Source of the DNA: Pseudomonas oryzae
GTDB lineage: Bacteria; Pseudomonadota; Gammaproteobacteria; Pseudomonadales; Pseudomonadaceae
Direction of reading: 5' to 3'
Assembly: GCF_900104805.1 (NCBI RefSeq)
Contig: NZ_LT629751.1
Location: 3,990,501 to 4,054,500, forward strand
Length of the DNA: 64,000 nucleotides
Position 1 is the first letter of the stretch; each line of letters starts with the position of its first letter. Made by a program: the position numbers and the translations under genes. The notes below the pieces were generated by a model. It made no database searches. It was not told where the DNA came from and was given only the letters and a program-made list of their open reading frames with translations. Shown piece after piece: positions 1 through 8,329 of the stretch.

Positions 1-38
1 ACATGCTGATCCCGCAGTGGGAAATCTTCCGCTGGTAA
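1..38 (+). CDS. 3' end of an upstream gene, probably the DUF2782 protein before thrB
   Basis: Only the last dozen codons are visible; they end in IPQWEIFRW followed by TAA, 28 bases before the thrB start. In pseudomonads a small DUF2782 periplasmic protein commonly precedes thrB and ends in a tryptophan-rich tail of this kind, so that is the likely identity. The gene begins before the window, and with so few residues the assignment rests mainly on position. Confidence 0.45.
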   Translation, partial: MLIPQWEIFRW

Positions 39-66
39 GCCGCTAGACCTCGACACAGGAGACCCC

Positions 67-1017
67 ATGTCCGTTTTCACCCCCCTGGAACGCCACGAAC
101 TGGAAGCCTTCCTCGCGCCCTTCGGGCTCGGGCGTCTGCTGGAGTTCCAGGGCATCGCCGCCGGCACGGAGAACAGCAACTTCTTCGTCAGCCTGGAGAA
201 AGGCGAGTACGTGCTGACCCTGATCGAGCGCGGCCCGCGGGACGACATGGGGTTCTTCATCGCCCTGCTCGACGTGTTGCACGATGCCGGCCTGCCGGTG
301 CCCTATGCGGTGCGCACCACGGACGGCCGGGCGGTCGGCGAGCTGGCCGGGCTGCCGGCGCTGCTGCAGCCGCGCCTCGCCGGCCACCACGTCAGCCAGC
401 CCAACCCGCACCAGTGCCAGGCGGTCGGCGAGCTGCTGGCGCGCCTGCACCTGGCCACCCGCGAGCAGATGCTCGAGCGGCCGAGCGACCGCGGCTTCGA
501 CTGGATGCTCGCCGAGGGGCCGCTGCAGGCCCTGCGCCTGGACGACGCGGCCTGCAGCCTGCTCAAGGCCGCGCTGGCGGAGATCGCCCAGCTGCGCCCG
601 CGCCTCGACCTGCTGCCGCAGGCCAACCTGCACGGCGACCTGTTCCATGACAACGTGCTGTTCGACGGCAACTACCTCAGCGGCGTGATCGACTTCTACA
701 ACGCCTGCTCGGGACCGATGCTCTACGACCTGGCGATCGCCGCCAACGACTGGTGCTCGGAGCCGTGCGGCGAGTTCGATGGCCACCGCCTGAACGCCCT
801 GCTCGCCGGCTACGCGGCGCTGCGTCCGTTCACCGCCGCCGAGGCCGAGCTGTGGCCGGCCATGCTGCGCATCGCCTGCGTGCGCTTCTGGCTGTCGCGG
901 CTGATCGCCGCCGAGGCCTTCGCCGGCCAGGACGTGCTGATCAAGGATCCGGAGGAGTACCGCCGCCTGCTCGCGGCGCGGGCGGCGGTGAAGGTCGGCT
1001 TGCCGTTCGCCCTGTGA
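67..1017 (+). CDS. thrB: Homoserine kinase (ThrB, aminoglycoside-phosphotransferase fold)
   Basis: Phosphorylates L-homoserine with ATP in the threonine branch of the aspartate pathway; cytoplasmic. The 316-residue product has the phosphotransferase fold used by Pseudomonas ThrB rather than the GHMP-kinase fold of E. coli ThrB. The catalytic loop HGDLFHDNVLF lies near residue 190, followed by the metal-binding GVIDFYNA. The N-terminus (MSVFTPLERHELEAFL) is the family's usual start, and an AGGAG-like site precedes the ATG. It follows the probable DUF2782 gene on the same strand and converges with the hemerythrin gene downstream. Confidence 0.93.
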   Translation: MSVFTPLERHELEAFLAPFGLGRLLEFQGIAAGTENSNFFVSLEKGEYVLTLIERGPRDDMGFFIALLDVLHDAGLPVPYAVRTTDGRAVGELAGLPALLQPRLAGHHVSQPNPHQCQAVGELLARLHLATREQMLERPSDRGFDWMLAEGPLQALRLDDAACSLLKAALAEIAQLRPRLDLLPQANLHGDLFHDNVLFDGNYLSGVIDFYNACSGPMLYDLAIAANDWCSEPCGEFDGHRLNALLAGYAALRPFTAAEAELWPAMLRIACVRFWLSRLIAAEAFAGQDVLIKDPEEYRRLLAARAAVKVGLPFAL

Positions 1018-1027
1018 AGCCGCGCGC

Positions 1028-1567
1028 TCAGTCGAGGTAGCGGGATTCGAGCTGATGCAGCAGCGCATGCAGCTGCTCGTGGCGCCCCTGACCGATGACC
1101 TTGTCCTCGTGCTCGGCGAAGGCCCGGGCCAGCGCCTCCATGGCGGGGGCGTCGAGCAGCCGCTCGCTCATGGAGAACAGCGCGGCGTTCTCCTTGTCGA
1201 TGTGCGCGCGCAGGTGCGCGGCATAGGCCGTTGCGGCGCTGGCGAACTCGCTGGCGCGGATCGGCGGTGTGGCGGCCTCGGCCATGCGTCGGACCAGCTC
1301 GCGGCCCTGGACGTGCTCGGCGTGCAGCTCGTCGATGAAGCCGCCGTGCTCGGCGAGTCCGGCCCGGATCAGGGCCGGGAACAGCAGGCCTTCTTCCTTG
1401 CCATGGTGACAGCGGTCGACGAACTCGCGGAGGAAGTCGAGGAAGCCGCTCAGATCCTCGGCGGTGATCGTGCCACGGCCAGCGTGCTCGGCCATGCGCT
1501 CGAGGATCTGCAGGGCGAAGAGGATCGCTTCGTGTTCGTGGCGGAGATCGGCAATGGCCTGGCTCAT
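1028..1567 (-). CDS. Hemerythrin-domain protein
   Basis: A 179-residue, mostly helical protein with the spaced His/Glu pattern of HHE hemerythrin domains: RHEHEAI near the N-terminus, CHHGKEEGLLFPAL near residue 57, HAEHVQGRELV near 82 and HLRAHIDKENAALF near 123. Such domains bind a di-iron centre and serve in oxygen or NO sensing, storage or iron handling; the substrate cannot be told here. I chose the ATG at 1567, which has CAGGAG eight bases upstream, over the longer frame beginning at 1588. It is divergent from the VOC-family gene. Confidence 0.85.
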   Translation of the reverse strand: MSQAIADLRHEHEAILFALQILERMAEHAGRGTITAEDLSGFLDFLREFVDRCHHGKEEGLLFPALIRAGLAEHGGFIDELHAEHVQGRELVRRMAEAATPPIRASEFASAATAYAAHLRAHIDKENAALFSMSERLLDAPAMEALARAFAEHEDKVIGQGRHEQLHALLHQLESRYLD

Positions 1568-1730
1568 GGCGCGGCTCCTGCGTGGCAAGGGACTCTACTA
1601 GGCAGTCTAGGGGGCGTCCGGGGCTTGTCCAGCATGCCCCGGCCAGCCGATGACCGGCCAGGCGGCGCCCGGCAGCCCGCCTAGACTTGTCAGCCTCTGC
1701 CGCGGCCCGAGCCGCTTTACGGAGGTTGCC

Positions 1731-2129
1731 ATGAAAGTCGAACCCTACCTGTTCTTCTACGGGCGCTGCGAGGAGGCGCTGGGCTTCTACGTCCAGGCGC
1801 TCGGCGCCGAGATCACCTTACTTATGCGCTACCGGGAGTCGCCGGATCCGGCGCCGGTGCCCCCCGACTGGGGCGACAAGGTGATGCACGCCGGCCTGCG
1901 CATCGGCGATAGCACGCTGATGGCTTCCGACGGCTGCCCGGAGGGCACGGCCTTCGGCGGTTTCGCGCTGACGCTGGCGGCGCCTTCGCCGGAGCATGCC
2001 GCGGCCTGGTTCGCCGCGCTGGGCGAGGGCGGCAAGGTCGACATGCCGCTGCAGCAGACCTTCTGGGCGCGCGCGTTCGGCATGCTCACCGATCGCTTCG
2101 GGGTGAGCTGGATGGTCAACTGCGAGTAG
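1731..2129 (+). CDS. VOC-superfamily protein, PhnB/glyoxalase-like
   Basis: A 132-residue protein opening MKVEPYLFFYGRCEEALGFY, typical of the PhnB-like (3-demethylubiquinone-9 3-methyltransferase-like) branch of the vicinal oxygen chelate fold. The end, FGMLTDRFGVSWMVNCE, is equally typical. These proteins are single-domain beta-alpha-beta-beta-beta repeats, and most have no proven substrate. GGAGG lies five to ten bases before the ATG at 1731, which I prefer over the upstream in-frame ATG at 1650. It is convergent with ftnA. Confidence 0.82.
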   Translation: MKVEPYLFFYGRCEEALGFYVQALGAEITLLMRYRESPDPAPVPPDWGDKVMHAGLRIGDSTLMASDGCPEGTAFGGFALTLAAPSPEHAAAWFAALGEGGKVDMPLQQTFWARAFGMLTDRFGVSWMVNCE

Positions 2130-2249
2130 CCGTGAGGCCTGCGGCTGCTCGGCATCCGCAGGTCGTGCGCCGGCGTGCGGATTTGCACGGGCGGCAGCGC
2201 CGTCTGGCGGACAGTCGGGCTACCCGCCGCATGCCGCGTCGGCGAGGGG

Positions 2250-2714
2250 TTACATCTGCGACTGCAGGTAGTTCTGCAGGCCGAGCTTGTCGATCAGCCC
2301 CAGCTGGATCTCCAGCCAGTAGGCGTGGTCTTCCTCGGTGTCGTGCAGCTGCTTCTCGAGGATCTCGCGGGTCACGTAGTCCTTGTGCAGTTCGCACAGG
2401 GCGATGCCCCTGGCCAGCGCCTCGCGCACCTCGTATTCCAGCGCCAGGTCGGTCTTGAGCATCTCCGGCACGGTCTTGCCGACCCGCACGGCGTCGGGGG
2501 TCATGTCCGGCACGCCCTCGAGGAACAGGATGCGCTGCAGCAGGGCGTCGGCGTGCTCGGTTTCCTCGGCCATCTCGTGGTTGAGGCGCTCGTAGAGCTT
2601 GTGCAAGCCCCAGTCCAGGTACATCCGCGAGTGGATGAAGTACTGGTCGCGGGCGGCCAGCTCGCCCTTGAGCAGGGTCTTCAGGTAGTCGATGACGGCG
2701 GTCTGACCTTTCAT
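2250..2714 (-). CDS. ftnA: Ferritin of the FtnA ('BfrA') type
   Basis: A 154-residue four-helix iron-storage protein that assembles into 24-mers. The sequence ([15 protein letters not shown], then [15 protein letters not shown]) matches the Pseudomonas FtnA group once called BfrA. Ferroxidase ligands are visible: Glu18, Glu51 and His54 in EETEH, and later EEDHAYWLE. The residue aligned with the haem-ligating Met52 of true bacterioferritins is Thr52, which argues for a haem-free ferritin. The start at 2714 is preceded by an AGGA site. It is a single gene, transcribed away from the neighbouring MFS exporter gene. Confidence 0.9.
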   Translation of the reverse strand: MKGQTAVIDYLKTLLKGELAARDQYFIHSRMYLDWGLHKLYERLNHEMAEETEHADALLQRILFLEGVPDMTPDAVRVGKTVPEMLKTDLALEYEVREALARGIALCELHKDYVTREILEKQLHDTEEDHAYWLEIQLGLIDKLGLQNYLQSQM

Positions 2715-2808
2715 GGTGGGCGTCCTGCAATGCGTAAAGGAGCCTATGTTCGTCCCGTCGCGGCGGGGGGTCAATTCACTATAGACGCTGCGCCGGCGTC
2801 GGCATGTC

Positions 2809-4092
2809 TCAGCCGCTCGCGGCCTCGTCCTGCGCGCGGGCGGCGTGCGCCGCGCCGACTGCCTGATCGAGCACCCGCTGGCGCGGCAGCAGCCACAGGC
2901 ACCAGGCCAGCAGCAGGGCGCCGGCGCCGCCCAGGGTGACGGGGGCGCCGAAGCGGGTGGCGAGCAGGCCGGCGCACAGGCCGCCGAGGGCCTCGAAGCC
3001 GAAGCGGCAGGCGATGTAGAAGGACACCACGCGACCGCGCAGGGCGTCCGGCGCCATGCTCTGCAGGAGGATGTTGGTGCCGACGTTGGCGCAGGTCAGG
3101 CCGAAGCCGAGCAGGACCATGGCGGCGAGCGCCAGGGGCAGCCGCGTGCTGTTGGCGAACAGCAGCAGGGCGCCGCCGCACAGCGCGCTGGTGACCAGGA
3201 TCAGCCACACCTGACCGTCGGTCGAGCGACGGCTGGCGAGGAACAGCGAGGCGGCCAGCGCGCCGCCGCCGGCCGCGCCCCACAACCAGCCGAGGGTGCT
3301 GGCGTCGCCGGCGAACACGTCCTTGGCGAACACCGGCAGCAGCACCACGTAGCAGGAGGCGCACAGGTTGAGCATCGCGACGCCGAGCATCAGCCGGCGC
3401 ATCGCCAGCTCGCCGCGCAGGTAGTCCAGGCCCTGGCGGAACACCGCCCCGACCGAGCCGCGCGCCGCCGGCGCCGCTTCGATGCGCATCAGGCGCAGGC
3501 CGGCGAACAGCGCCAGATAGGAGGCGGCGTTGAGGGCGAAGCAGAACGCCTCGCTGCTGACGCCGAGCAGCAGGCCGGCCAGCGGCGGGCCGACGAAGCG
3601 CGAGCTGTTGACCAGCATGGCGTTGAGCGCCAGGGCGTTGGGCAGGTCGGCGCGCGTGTCGATGAAGCGGCTCATCAGTGCCTGGCGGGTCGGTGTGTCG
3701 AAGGCGTTGAGCACGCCGAGCAGGGCGGCCATGGCCACCAGCAGGTGGGGCGTGACCCAGCCCAGCGCGGTGAGCGTGGCCAGCGTGGTGGCCTGCACGC
3801 AGAGCAGGCCCTGCACCTGTTGCAGCAGGCGGTGCTTGTTGCGGCGGTCGATCCAGGCGCCGATCAGCGGGCCGATCAGCAGCTGGGGGGCGAGGGCGAG
3901 GAAGCTGGTCAGGCCGAGCAGGGCGCTCGAACCGGTCAGCCGGTAGACCAGCCAGGCCAGCGCCACCTGCTGGATCCAGTTGCCGAGGATCGACACCAGC
4001 TGGCCGCCGAAGTACAGGCGGAAATTGCGATGGCGCAGTGCGCGCACGGCTTGGGGCCAGCGGCTGGCGCCGGCGGACGGGGTGGCACTCAC
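2809..4092 (-). CDS. MFS exporter, MFS_3 / EntS-like family
   Basis: An inner-membrane protein of about 427 residues with roughly twelve hydrophobic segments. The opening after a short cytoplasmic arm ([20 protein letters not shown], then [20 protein letters not shown]) is characteristic of the MFS_3 group, which includes enterobactin exporter EntS. The loop motif [14 protein letters not shown] fits MFS motif A. The substrate is unknown. The start is uncertain: the frame stays open to a TTG at 4107, and I chose the GTG at 4092. No siderophore genes are adjacent. Confidence 0.78.
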   Translation of the reverse strand: MSATPSAGASRWPQAVRALRHRNFRLYFGGQLVSILGNWIQQVALAWLVYRLTGSSALLGLTSFLALAPQLLIGPLIGAWIDRRNKHRLLQQVQGLLCVQATTLATLTALGWVTPHLLVAMAALLGVLNAFDTPTRQALMSRFIDTRADLPNALALNAMLVNSSRFVGPPLAGLLLGVSSEAFCFALNAASYLALFAGLRLMRIEAAPAARGSVGAVFRQGLDYLRGELAMRRLMLGVAMLNLCASCYVVLLPVFAKDVFAGDASTLGWLWGAAGGGALAASLFLASRRSTDGQVWLILVTSALCGGALLLFANSTRLPLALAAMVLLGFGLTCANVGTNILLQSMAPDALRGRVVSFYIACRFGFEALGGLCAGLLATRFGAPVTLGGAGALLLAWCLWLLPRQRVLDQAVGAAHAARAQDEAASG

Positions 4093-4180
4093 GAAGGCGA
4101 TCCGCAACCGGGAATTTCGGGCGGCACAGCTTACTGTCCGCCGCGGCGGCTGTCGCCCGCGGCGTGGCCCGCCCGCGCGC

Positions 4181-4660
4181 TCACTCCTTGTGCCGCAGTG
4201 CCTGCACCCCGCGGCTCTGCGGATCGAAGCCGTCCAGACGCATCTGTTCGGCGAAGGCGGGCAGCGCCGCGGCGGCGGAGAGAAACTGCGCGCGGGCCGC
4301 CGGCCAGTCGTCCGGACGCAGGCGCACCAGCCAGCCGGCGCCGTAGCAGTCGCGGTTGATCAGCCCCGGCTGTTCCGCCAGTACCGGGTTGCCGGTCAGC
4401 AGCTCGCCGGCCAGCGGACTGCGCGCCGAGCAGGCGGCCTTGGCGAACTCGACCACGCCGAAGCTGCGTTCGGCGTCGACGTGTAGGCCGGCGCGCTTGG
4501 CGGTGAAGGCGAAGATCTGCCCGTACAGCGCGCAGCCGTAGGCGGTCAGGCCGAGGGTCACGCTGCCATCGGCCTCCTCGCGCAGCCACAGGTTGTGCGC
4601 CGGCGCATACAGGCGGTCGGCGGGGAAGGGCAGGCCGTGCAGGTTGAGGGGCTCGCTCAT
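4181..4660 (-). CDS. GcvH-like lipoyl-carrier protein
   Basis: A 159-residue protein with the biotinyl/lipoyl hammerhead of glycine-cleavage H protein: SVTLGLTAYGCALYGQIFAF, FGVVEFAKAACSARSPLAGE, then PGLINRDCYGAGWLVRLRP. Lys74 in EFAKA occupies the lipoylation position, so it is probably lipoylated by LipB/LipM-type ligases. No gcvP or gcvT is nearby; instead a DsrE-family gene ends 15 bases upstream. That pairing resembles lipoate-binding proteins (LbpA) of sulfur metabolism more than the glycine-cleavage operon. ATG at 4660 has GGAG five bases upstream. Confidence 0.78.
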   Translation of the reverse strand: MSEPLNLHGLPFPADRLYAPAHNLWLREEADGSVTLGLTAYGCALYGQIFAFTAKRAGLHVDAERSFGVVEFAKAACSARSPLAGELLTGNPVLAEQPGLINRDCYGAGWLVRLRPDDWPAARAQFLSAAAALPAFAEQMRLDGFDPQSRGVQALRHKE

Positions 4661-4675
4661 CGGCACTCCAGGCGT

Positions 4676-5038
4676 TCAGAGGGTCAGCACGCGGTCGTAC
4701 TCGAGGATCATCTGCGCCAGCTCGCCGCCGCTGGCGCTGCTCTCCACCTCGTCGATCAGCCGGTACTCGTGCAGCGGCACGCCCGGCGCACGACACATCA
4801 GCAGGCGCGCGCCGGCGCTGCGCGCCTGACGGATGAAGTGGCGGATCGGCTCGCCGCCGTCGATGGCGCAAAGCGTGTCGGCGATTTCGCTGCGGGCCAG
4901 TTGCACGCCCTCGCCGGTGAGGAACAGGGTCACCTCGGCGTCCATGCAGGCGAGCAGGGTGGCGATGTGGAACGGCGCGGCGCAGCGCAGCGGCGTGCTC
5001 GGGCCGCTGGCGACCAGGATCAGGATGCGCTGGCCCAT
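4676..5038 (-). CDS. DsrE/DsrF-family small protein
   Basis: A 120-residue Rossmann-like protein (MGQRILILVASGPSTPLRC, ATLLACMDAEVTLFLTGEGV, ARLLMCRAPGVPLHEYRL). The architecture matches DsrE/TusD-like sulfur carriers, in which a cysteine after the fourth strand carries persulfide; here Cys82 in LLMCRAPG is the candidate, with Cys19, Cys31 and Cys57 as others. It starts five bases after the stop of the DUF4136 gene and lies just upstream of the GcvH-like gene, suggesting cotranscription. Family assignment is by pattern, and the function is inferred. Confidence 0.72.
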   Translation of the reverse strand: MGQRILILVASGPSTPLRCAAPFHIATLLACMDAEVTLFLTGEGVQLARSEIADTLCAIDGGEPIRHFIRQARSAGARLLMCRAPGVPLHEYRLIDEVESSASGGELAQMILEYDRVLTL

Positions 5039-5043
5039 GGCGC

Positions 5044-5610
5044 TCAGCGCCCCCGCGGCGGGTACTGGGCGAGGATCTTCGCCACACTGTCGTGGATCGC
5101 CCGGCTGCGCTCGGCCGGCGACTTCTGCCCGGAACGGAGGATCTGCGCTGCGCTGCCGCGCCAGATCAGCCGGCCGTCGCGATCGAGGAAGTCGAGCTGC
5201 AGGGTGCCCACCTGATAGTCGAGGGTGCGCACCTCTGTGTGGCCGGGGTAGCCCCACATGCCGCCCCAGTAGCCGCCGCCGTAGTAACCGCCGTAGTAGG
5301 TGGCGACCTGCTGCTGGCGCTGGTCGACGATCAGGAATGCCTGCACGAGGAAGTCGGCGGCCGCGGCGCTGGCAGCCTGGCGCAGGCCGCGTTGCTCGAG
5401 CTGCTGGCCGACCGCCTCGCGCAGCCGCTGGGCGGTGAGGTCGCTGCTCAGGCGCGGGTCGTTCGGTCGGTACTGCACGGCCGGCTCCTGCCAGGCCCAG
5501 CTCTGCAGGCTGGTGAAGTTGCGGTTGGGGTCGTAGTCGCTGTCGAGCTGCACGGTCTGGCAGGCGGGCAGGGCGAGCAGGGCGGCGACAAACAGCAGGC
5601 GGTGCAGCAT
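5044..5610 (-). CDS. DUF4136 lipoprotein
   Basis: A 188-residue lipoprotein: hydrophobic leader with lipobox LPAC at Cys16, then the DUF4136 core (YDPNRNFTSLQSWAWQEP, LREAVGQQLEQRGLRQ, ADFLVQAFLIV). A Gly/Tyr-rich insert (YYGGYYGGGYWGGMWGY) sits near residues 104-120, as often in this family. The C-terminal helix around SRAIHDSVAKIL is also typical. The role is unknown; localisation is probably outer or inner membrane facing the periplasm. A related lipoprotein gene lies immediately upstream. Confidence 0.8.
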   Translation of the reverse strand: MLHRLLFVAALLALPACQTVQLDSDYDPNRNFTSLQSWAWQEPAVQYRPNDPRLSSDLTAQRLREAVGQQLEQRGLRQAASAAAADFLVQAFLIVDQRQQQVATYYGGYYGGGYWGGMWGYPGHTEVRTLDYQVGTLQLDFLDRDGRLIWRGSAAQILRSGQKSPAERSRAIHDSVAKILAQYPPRGR

Positions 5611-5676
5611 GGTGGTGCTCCCGTCGGCGCTGAGGGCCGACTCTGTTGTTCCAGTGTGGCGCGCCGCCGGCCAGGG

Positions 5677-6261
5677 TCAAGGCGGCGGGAAGCTGCTCAG
5701 CGCCTCGGCCACCGCGCGGCGCAGGCTGTCGGCGATGCTGGCCGGGCCGTCGCCGGCGCGCACCGCTTCGCCGTTGCCGCTCCACACACGCACGCCGCTC
5801 TGCGCGTCGAACAGTTCGAGCCGCACCACCTCGACGGGGAAGCTGACGATGCGCACGATGGGCACCGGGGTGGTTCCCCAGTAGCCGGCGTGGCGGTCGT
5901 AGATGGCGAAGCCGTCGCCATAGGCCGGCTCGTCGAAGATCTGCCGCTGGTGGATGCTGGTGCGCTGCAGCACCCGGAGTTCCAGGGTGGCCGGTGCCTG
6001 CGCGGTGGCCGGGCGCAGGCCGCGCTGGTCGAGCGCGGCGCTGACGATGCCGGCCAGCGGCTCGTCGATCGCCATGCCCCATTGCCAGTTGCGGTAGCGA
6101 CCGAGGTCGAGTGGCGGCGGTGGATAGCTGCCGGGGTCGGCCCGCACCGCCGCCTGCGGATCGCTGGGTGTCGGCGGGTAGGGCAGGTGGCTCGCGCTGT
6201 AGGGATTGTCGCGGCAGCCGGCGAGACTGGCGACGAGCAGCAGGGCGAGGCAGCGACGCAT
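5677..6261 (-). CDS. Second DUF4136-like lipoprotein
   Basis: A 194-residue lipoprotein with lipobox LAGC (Cys16) and a proline-rich stretch after the mature N-terminus. The core (YRNWQWGMAIDEPLAGIVSAAL, then DQRGLRP, and SIADSLRRAVAEALSSFPPP at the end) parallels the neighbouring DUF4136 protein, so the two look like diverged tandem duplicates. It stands between cmoM and the first lipoprotein on the same strand. Function unknown. Confidence 0.72.
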   Translation of the reverse strand: MRRCLALLLVASLAGCRDNPYSASHLPYPPTPSDPQAAVRADPGSYPPPPLDLGRYRNWQWGMAIDEPLAGIVSAALDQRGLRPATAQAPATLELRVLQRTSIHQRQIFDEPAYGDGFAIYDRHAGYWGTTPVPIVRIVSFPVEVVRLELFDAQSGVRVWSGNGEAVRAGDGPASIADSLRRAVAEALSSFPPP

Positions 6262-6272
6262 GCTGGTGACTC

Positions 6273-7046
6273 TCAGCTACGTGGCCGGCACAGCCAGTGC
6301 AGGTAGCGACCGAGCCCGGCGAAGGCCGGATGGCGGCGGTAGGCCAGCTCCATCTCCAGCAGGTCGCCCAGTTCGGCGCGGCCCTGGAACTCGGCCGGCA
6401 TGTAGTCGTGGAACACCCGCACGCCGCTGCGCTGCTCGACGGCGAACCAGTCGTCGAGCTGGCCGGCCAGCTCGCGCGGATCGAGCGGGCGCTGCGGGGT
6501 CAGGCTCTGCCCCTCGCCGGCGAAGCGCTCCTTGCGCAGCTTGCGGAAGTGGCCCTTGAGCAGGTTGCGGTAGATCAGCGCGTCACGGTTGTAGAAGGCC
6601 AGCGACAGCCAGCCGCCTGCCGCGGTGAGCTGGTGCAGTACCGGCAGGATCGCCGGCGGCTCGGCCAGCCACTCCAGCACGGCATGGCACAGTACCAGGT
6701 CGAAGGGTTGCTCGAAGCGGCCGAGCAGCTCCTGCCAGGGCGCCTGGACGAAGGCGGCCTGCCGTCCGGCCGCGGCGAAGCGCGCACGGGCGCCGTCGAG
6801 CATCGGCGCGGCCGGCTCGGCGAGGGTCACCGCGTGACCGTGCTCGGCCAGCCACAGGCTCATGTGGCCGAGGCCGGCGCCGACGTCGAGCACACGCAGC
6901 GGGCGCTGCGGCAGCGCTTCCTTGAGGTCGGCCTGCAGCACGGCGAGGCGAATGGCGCCCTTGGCGCCGCCGTAGATCTTCTCGGCGAAGCGGGTGGCCA
7001 GCTCGTCGAAGTGGCGGTCGGGCAGAGGCATGTCGATCCCGCTCAT
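6273..7046 (-). CDS. cmoM: tRNA 5-carboxymethoxyuridine methyltransferase CmoM
   Basis: A 257-residue SAM-dependent methyltransferase. CmoM converts cmo5U34 to its methyl ester in tRNA anticodons. The SAM-binding motif I is VLDVGAGLGHMSLWLA near residue 50; the family signature FAEKIYGGAKGAIRLAVLQ lies near the N-terminus and SLAFYNRDALIYRNLLKG in the middle. The start at 7046 overlaps the stop of the MazG-like gene by four bases, so the two are translationally coupled. Confidence 0.88.
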   Translation of the reverse strand: MSGIDMPLPDRHFDELATRFAEKIYGGAKGAIRLAVLQADLKEALPQRPLRVLDVGAGLGHMSLWLAEHGHAVTLAEPAAPMLDGARARFAAAGRQAAFVQAPWQELLGRFEQPFDLVLCHAVLEWLAEPPAILPVLHQLTAAGGWLSLAFYNRDALIYRNLLKGHFRKLRKERFAGEGQSLTPQRPLDPRELAGQLDDWFAVEQRSGVRVFHDYMPAEFQGRAELGDLLEMELAYRRHPAFAGLGRYLHWLCRPRS

Positions 7047-7348
7047 CGCTTGTAGCGCCTTTCGGTGTCGGCCAATTTGGCGCGCACCACCTGGTCCAGG
7101 TCCAGACCGAGCTCGCCGCACAGCAGCAACAGGTAGAGCACCACGTCGCCGATCTCCTGACCGGCATGTTCCAGCTGCTCTGCCGGCAGGGCGCGTGCCT
7201 CGTCCTCGCTCAGCCACTGGAAGATCTCCACCAGCTCGGCCATTTCCACGCTGGCGGCCATGGTCAGGTTCTTCGGGCTGTGGAAGCGCCGCCAGTCGTT
7301 GTGGTCGCGGATGGCGTGCAGGCGGCGGGTCAGTTCGTCGATGTTCAT
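7043..7348 (-). CDS. MazG-like nucleotide pyrophosphohydrolase
   Basis: A 101-residue all-alpha NTP pyrophosphatase. The EMAELVEIFQWL and EIGDVVLYLLLL segments supply the E-x-x-E / E-x-x-D metal-binding residues of the MazG/RS21-C6 group, which hydrolyse (d)NTPs such as modified dCTP to monophosphates. AAGGAG stands seven bases before the ATG at 7348. The stop overlaps the cmoM start (ATGA). Confidence 0.87.
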   Translation of the reverse strand: MNIDELTRRLHAIRDHNDWRRFHSPKNLTMAASVEMAELVEIFQWLSEDEARALPAEQLEHAGQEIGDVVLYLLLLCGELGLDLDQVVRAKLADTERRYKR

Positions 7349-7406
7349 GGGCGCTCCTTGAATGGAGCATAGCTTCGACCGCTGGCGCTCGGCAGGCAAG
7401 TGGCGG

Positions 7407-7607
7407 TCAGTGGCGCGGGTTGTCCAGTTCGCCGCTGAACAGCTCGTCTTCCAGGTTGTCGCCCGGAATCGCGTGCTCCTCGGCGGCCCAGGCGCCGAGA
7501 TCGATCAGCTTGCAGCGCTCGCAGCAGAACGGGCGGAACGGGTTGTCGGCAGCCCATTCCACCTGCGCGCCGCAGGTCGGACAGGCGACGGTCAGCGGCT
7601 TCTTCAT
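7407..7607 (-). CDS. yacG: DNA gyrase inhibitor YacG (zinc-binding)
   Basis: A 66-residue protein with the four-cysteine zinc site CPTCG and CCERCK plus the family hallmark [16 protein letters not shown]. YacG binds GyrB and limits gyrase activity. Its ATG at 7607 overlaps the stop codon of coaE, the usual coaE-yacG arrangement in the pil locus of pseudomonads. Confidence 0.95.
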   Translation of the reverse strand: MKKPLTVACPTCGAQVEWAADNPFRPFCCERCKLIDLGAWAAEEHAIPGDNLEDELFSGELDNPRH

Positions 7608-8215
7608 CAGCGGCCTCCTCGCAAGGTCAGGTAGTAGTCGTGCAGGCGCTCGACCTCGCGCTGCAGCCAGGCCAGGTCGCGATCGTTGACCAGCACGTCG
7701 TGGGCATGCCGCAGGCGCTCCTCGCGGCTGGCCTGGGCCTGCAGGATGGCGCGGACCTGTGCCTCGGGCACACGGTCGCGGGCGAGTGTACGCTCGACCT
7801 GCAGCTGTTCCGGCACGTCCACCACCAGCACGCGCTGGGTCATCTGCCGCTGCGGCACGGACTCGACCAGCAGCGGCGACACCAGGATGGCGTAGGGCGA
7901 GCGGGCCTCTTCCAGCACACTGCGGATTTCCTCGCGGATCAGCGGGTGCAACAGCTGCTCCAGCCACTGACGCTCCTCCGGCACCTGGAAGATCCGCGCA
8001 CGCAGGGCGGCGCGGTCGAGATGGCCGCTGTCCTGGAGGATCTGCTCGCCGAAGCGGTCGACGATATGGGTCAGCGCCGGGCGTCCCGGTTCCACGACCC
8101 AGCGCGCTGCCTGGTCGGCATCGACCTGATGCACGCCGAGGCTGGCGAAGTGGCTGGCCGCGGCGCTCTTGCCACTGCCGATGCCGCCGGTGAGGCCGAG
8201 AATCCAGGGTTTCAT
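7607..8215 (-). CDS. coaE: Dephospho-CoA kinase
   Basis: Last step of coenzyme A synthesis: ATP-dependent phosphorylation of the 3'-OH of dephospho-CoA. The 202-residue product has the P-loop [13 protein letters not shown] at the N-terminus, [14 protein letters not shown] and the lid region typical of the family. The ATG at 8215 gives the normal N-terminus [13 protein letters not shown]. It lies downstream of pilD, separated by a short palindrome, and overlaps yacG. Confidence 0.96.
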   Translation of the reverse strand: MKPWILGLTGGIGSGKSAAASHFASLGVHQVDADQAARWVVEPGRPALTHIVDRFGEQILQDSGHLDRAALRARIFQVPEERQWLEQLLHPLIREEIRSVLEEARSPYAILVSPLLVESVPQRQMTQRVLVVDVPEQLQVERTLARDRVPEAQVRAILQAQASREERLRHAHDVLVNDRDLAWLQREVERLHDYYLTLRGGR

Positions 8216-8305
8216 GGGGAAGAGAAGATCCGTTGCCGCGATGGGCGCATTATCGCCCGGTTGGCGGCGGGCCTCCACAGGAGGGTGAGTCACCGTTCGG
8301 AAGCA

Positions 8306-8324
8306 GGGTGCGCATGGCGCACCC
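8306..8324. repeat. Short inverted repeat (GGGTGCGC / GCGCACCC)
   Basis: Eight-base perfect arms around a 3-base loop, just past the pilD stop. It belongs to the GTAGGGTGCGC-type REP-like palindromes seen again at 43494. It may act as a transcript-end hairpin between pilD and coaE. Confidence 0.6.
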
Positions 8325-8329
8325 TACGT

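Noticed and set aside
4181-4660. Housekeeping gcvH of the glycine cleavage system
   Set aside because: The lipoyl lysine is there, but no gcvT or gcvP is adjacent and the partner gene is DsrE-like; kept as GcvH-like only.
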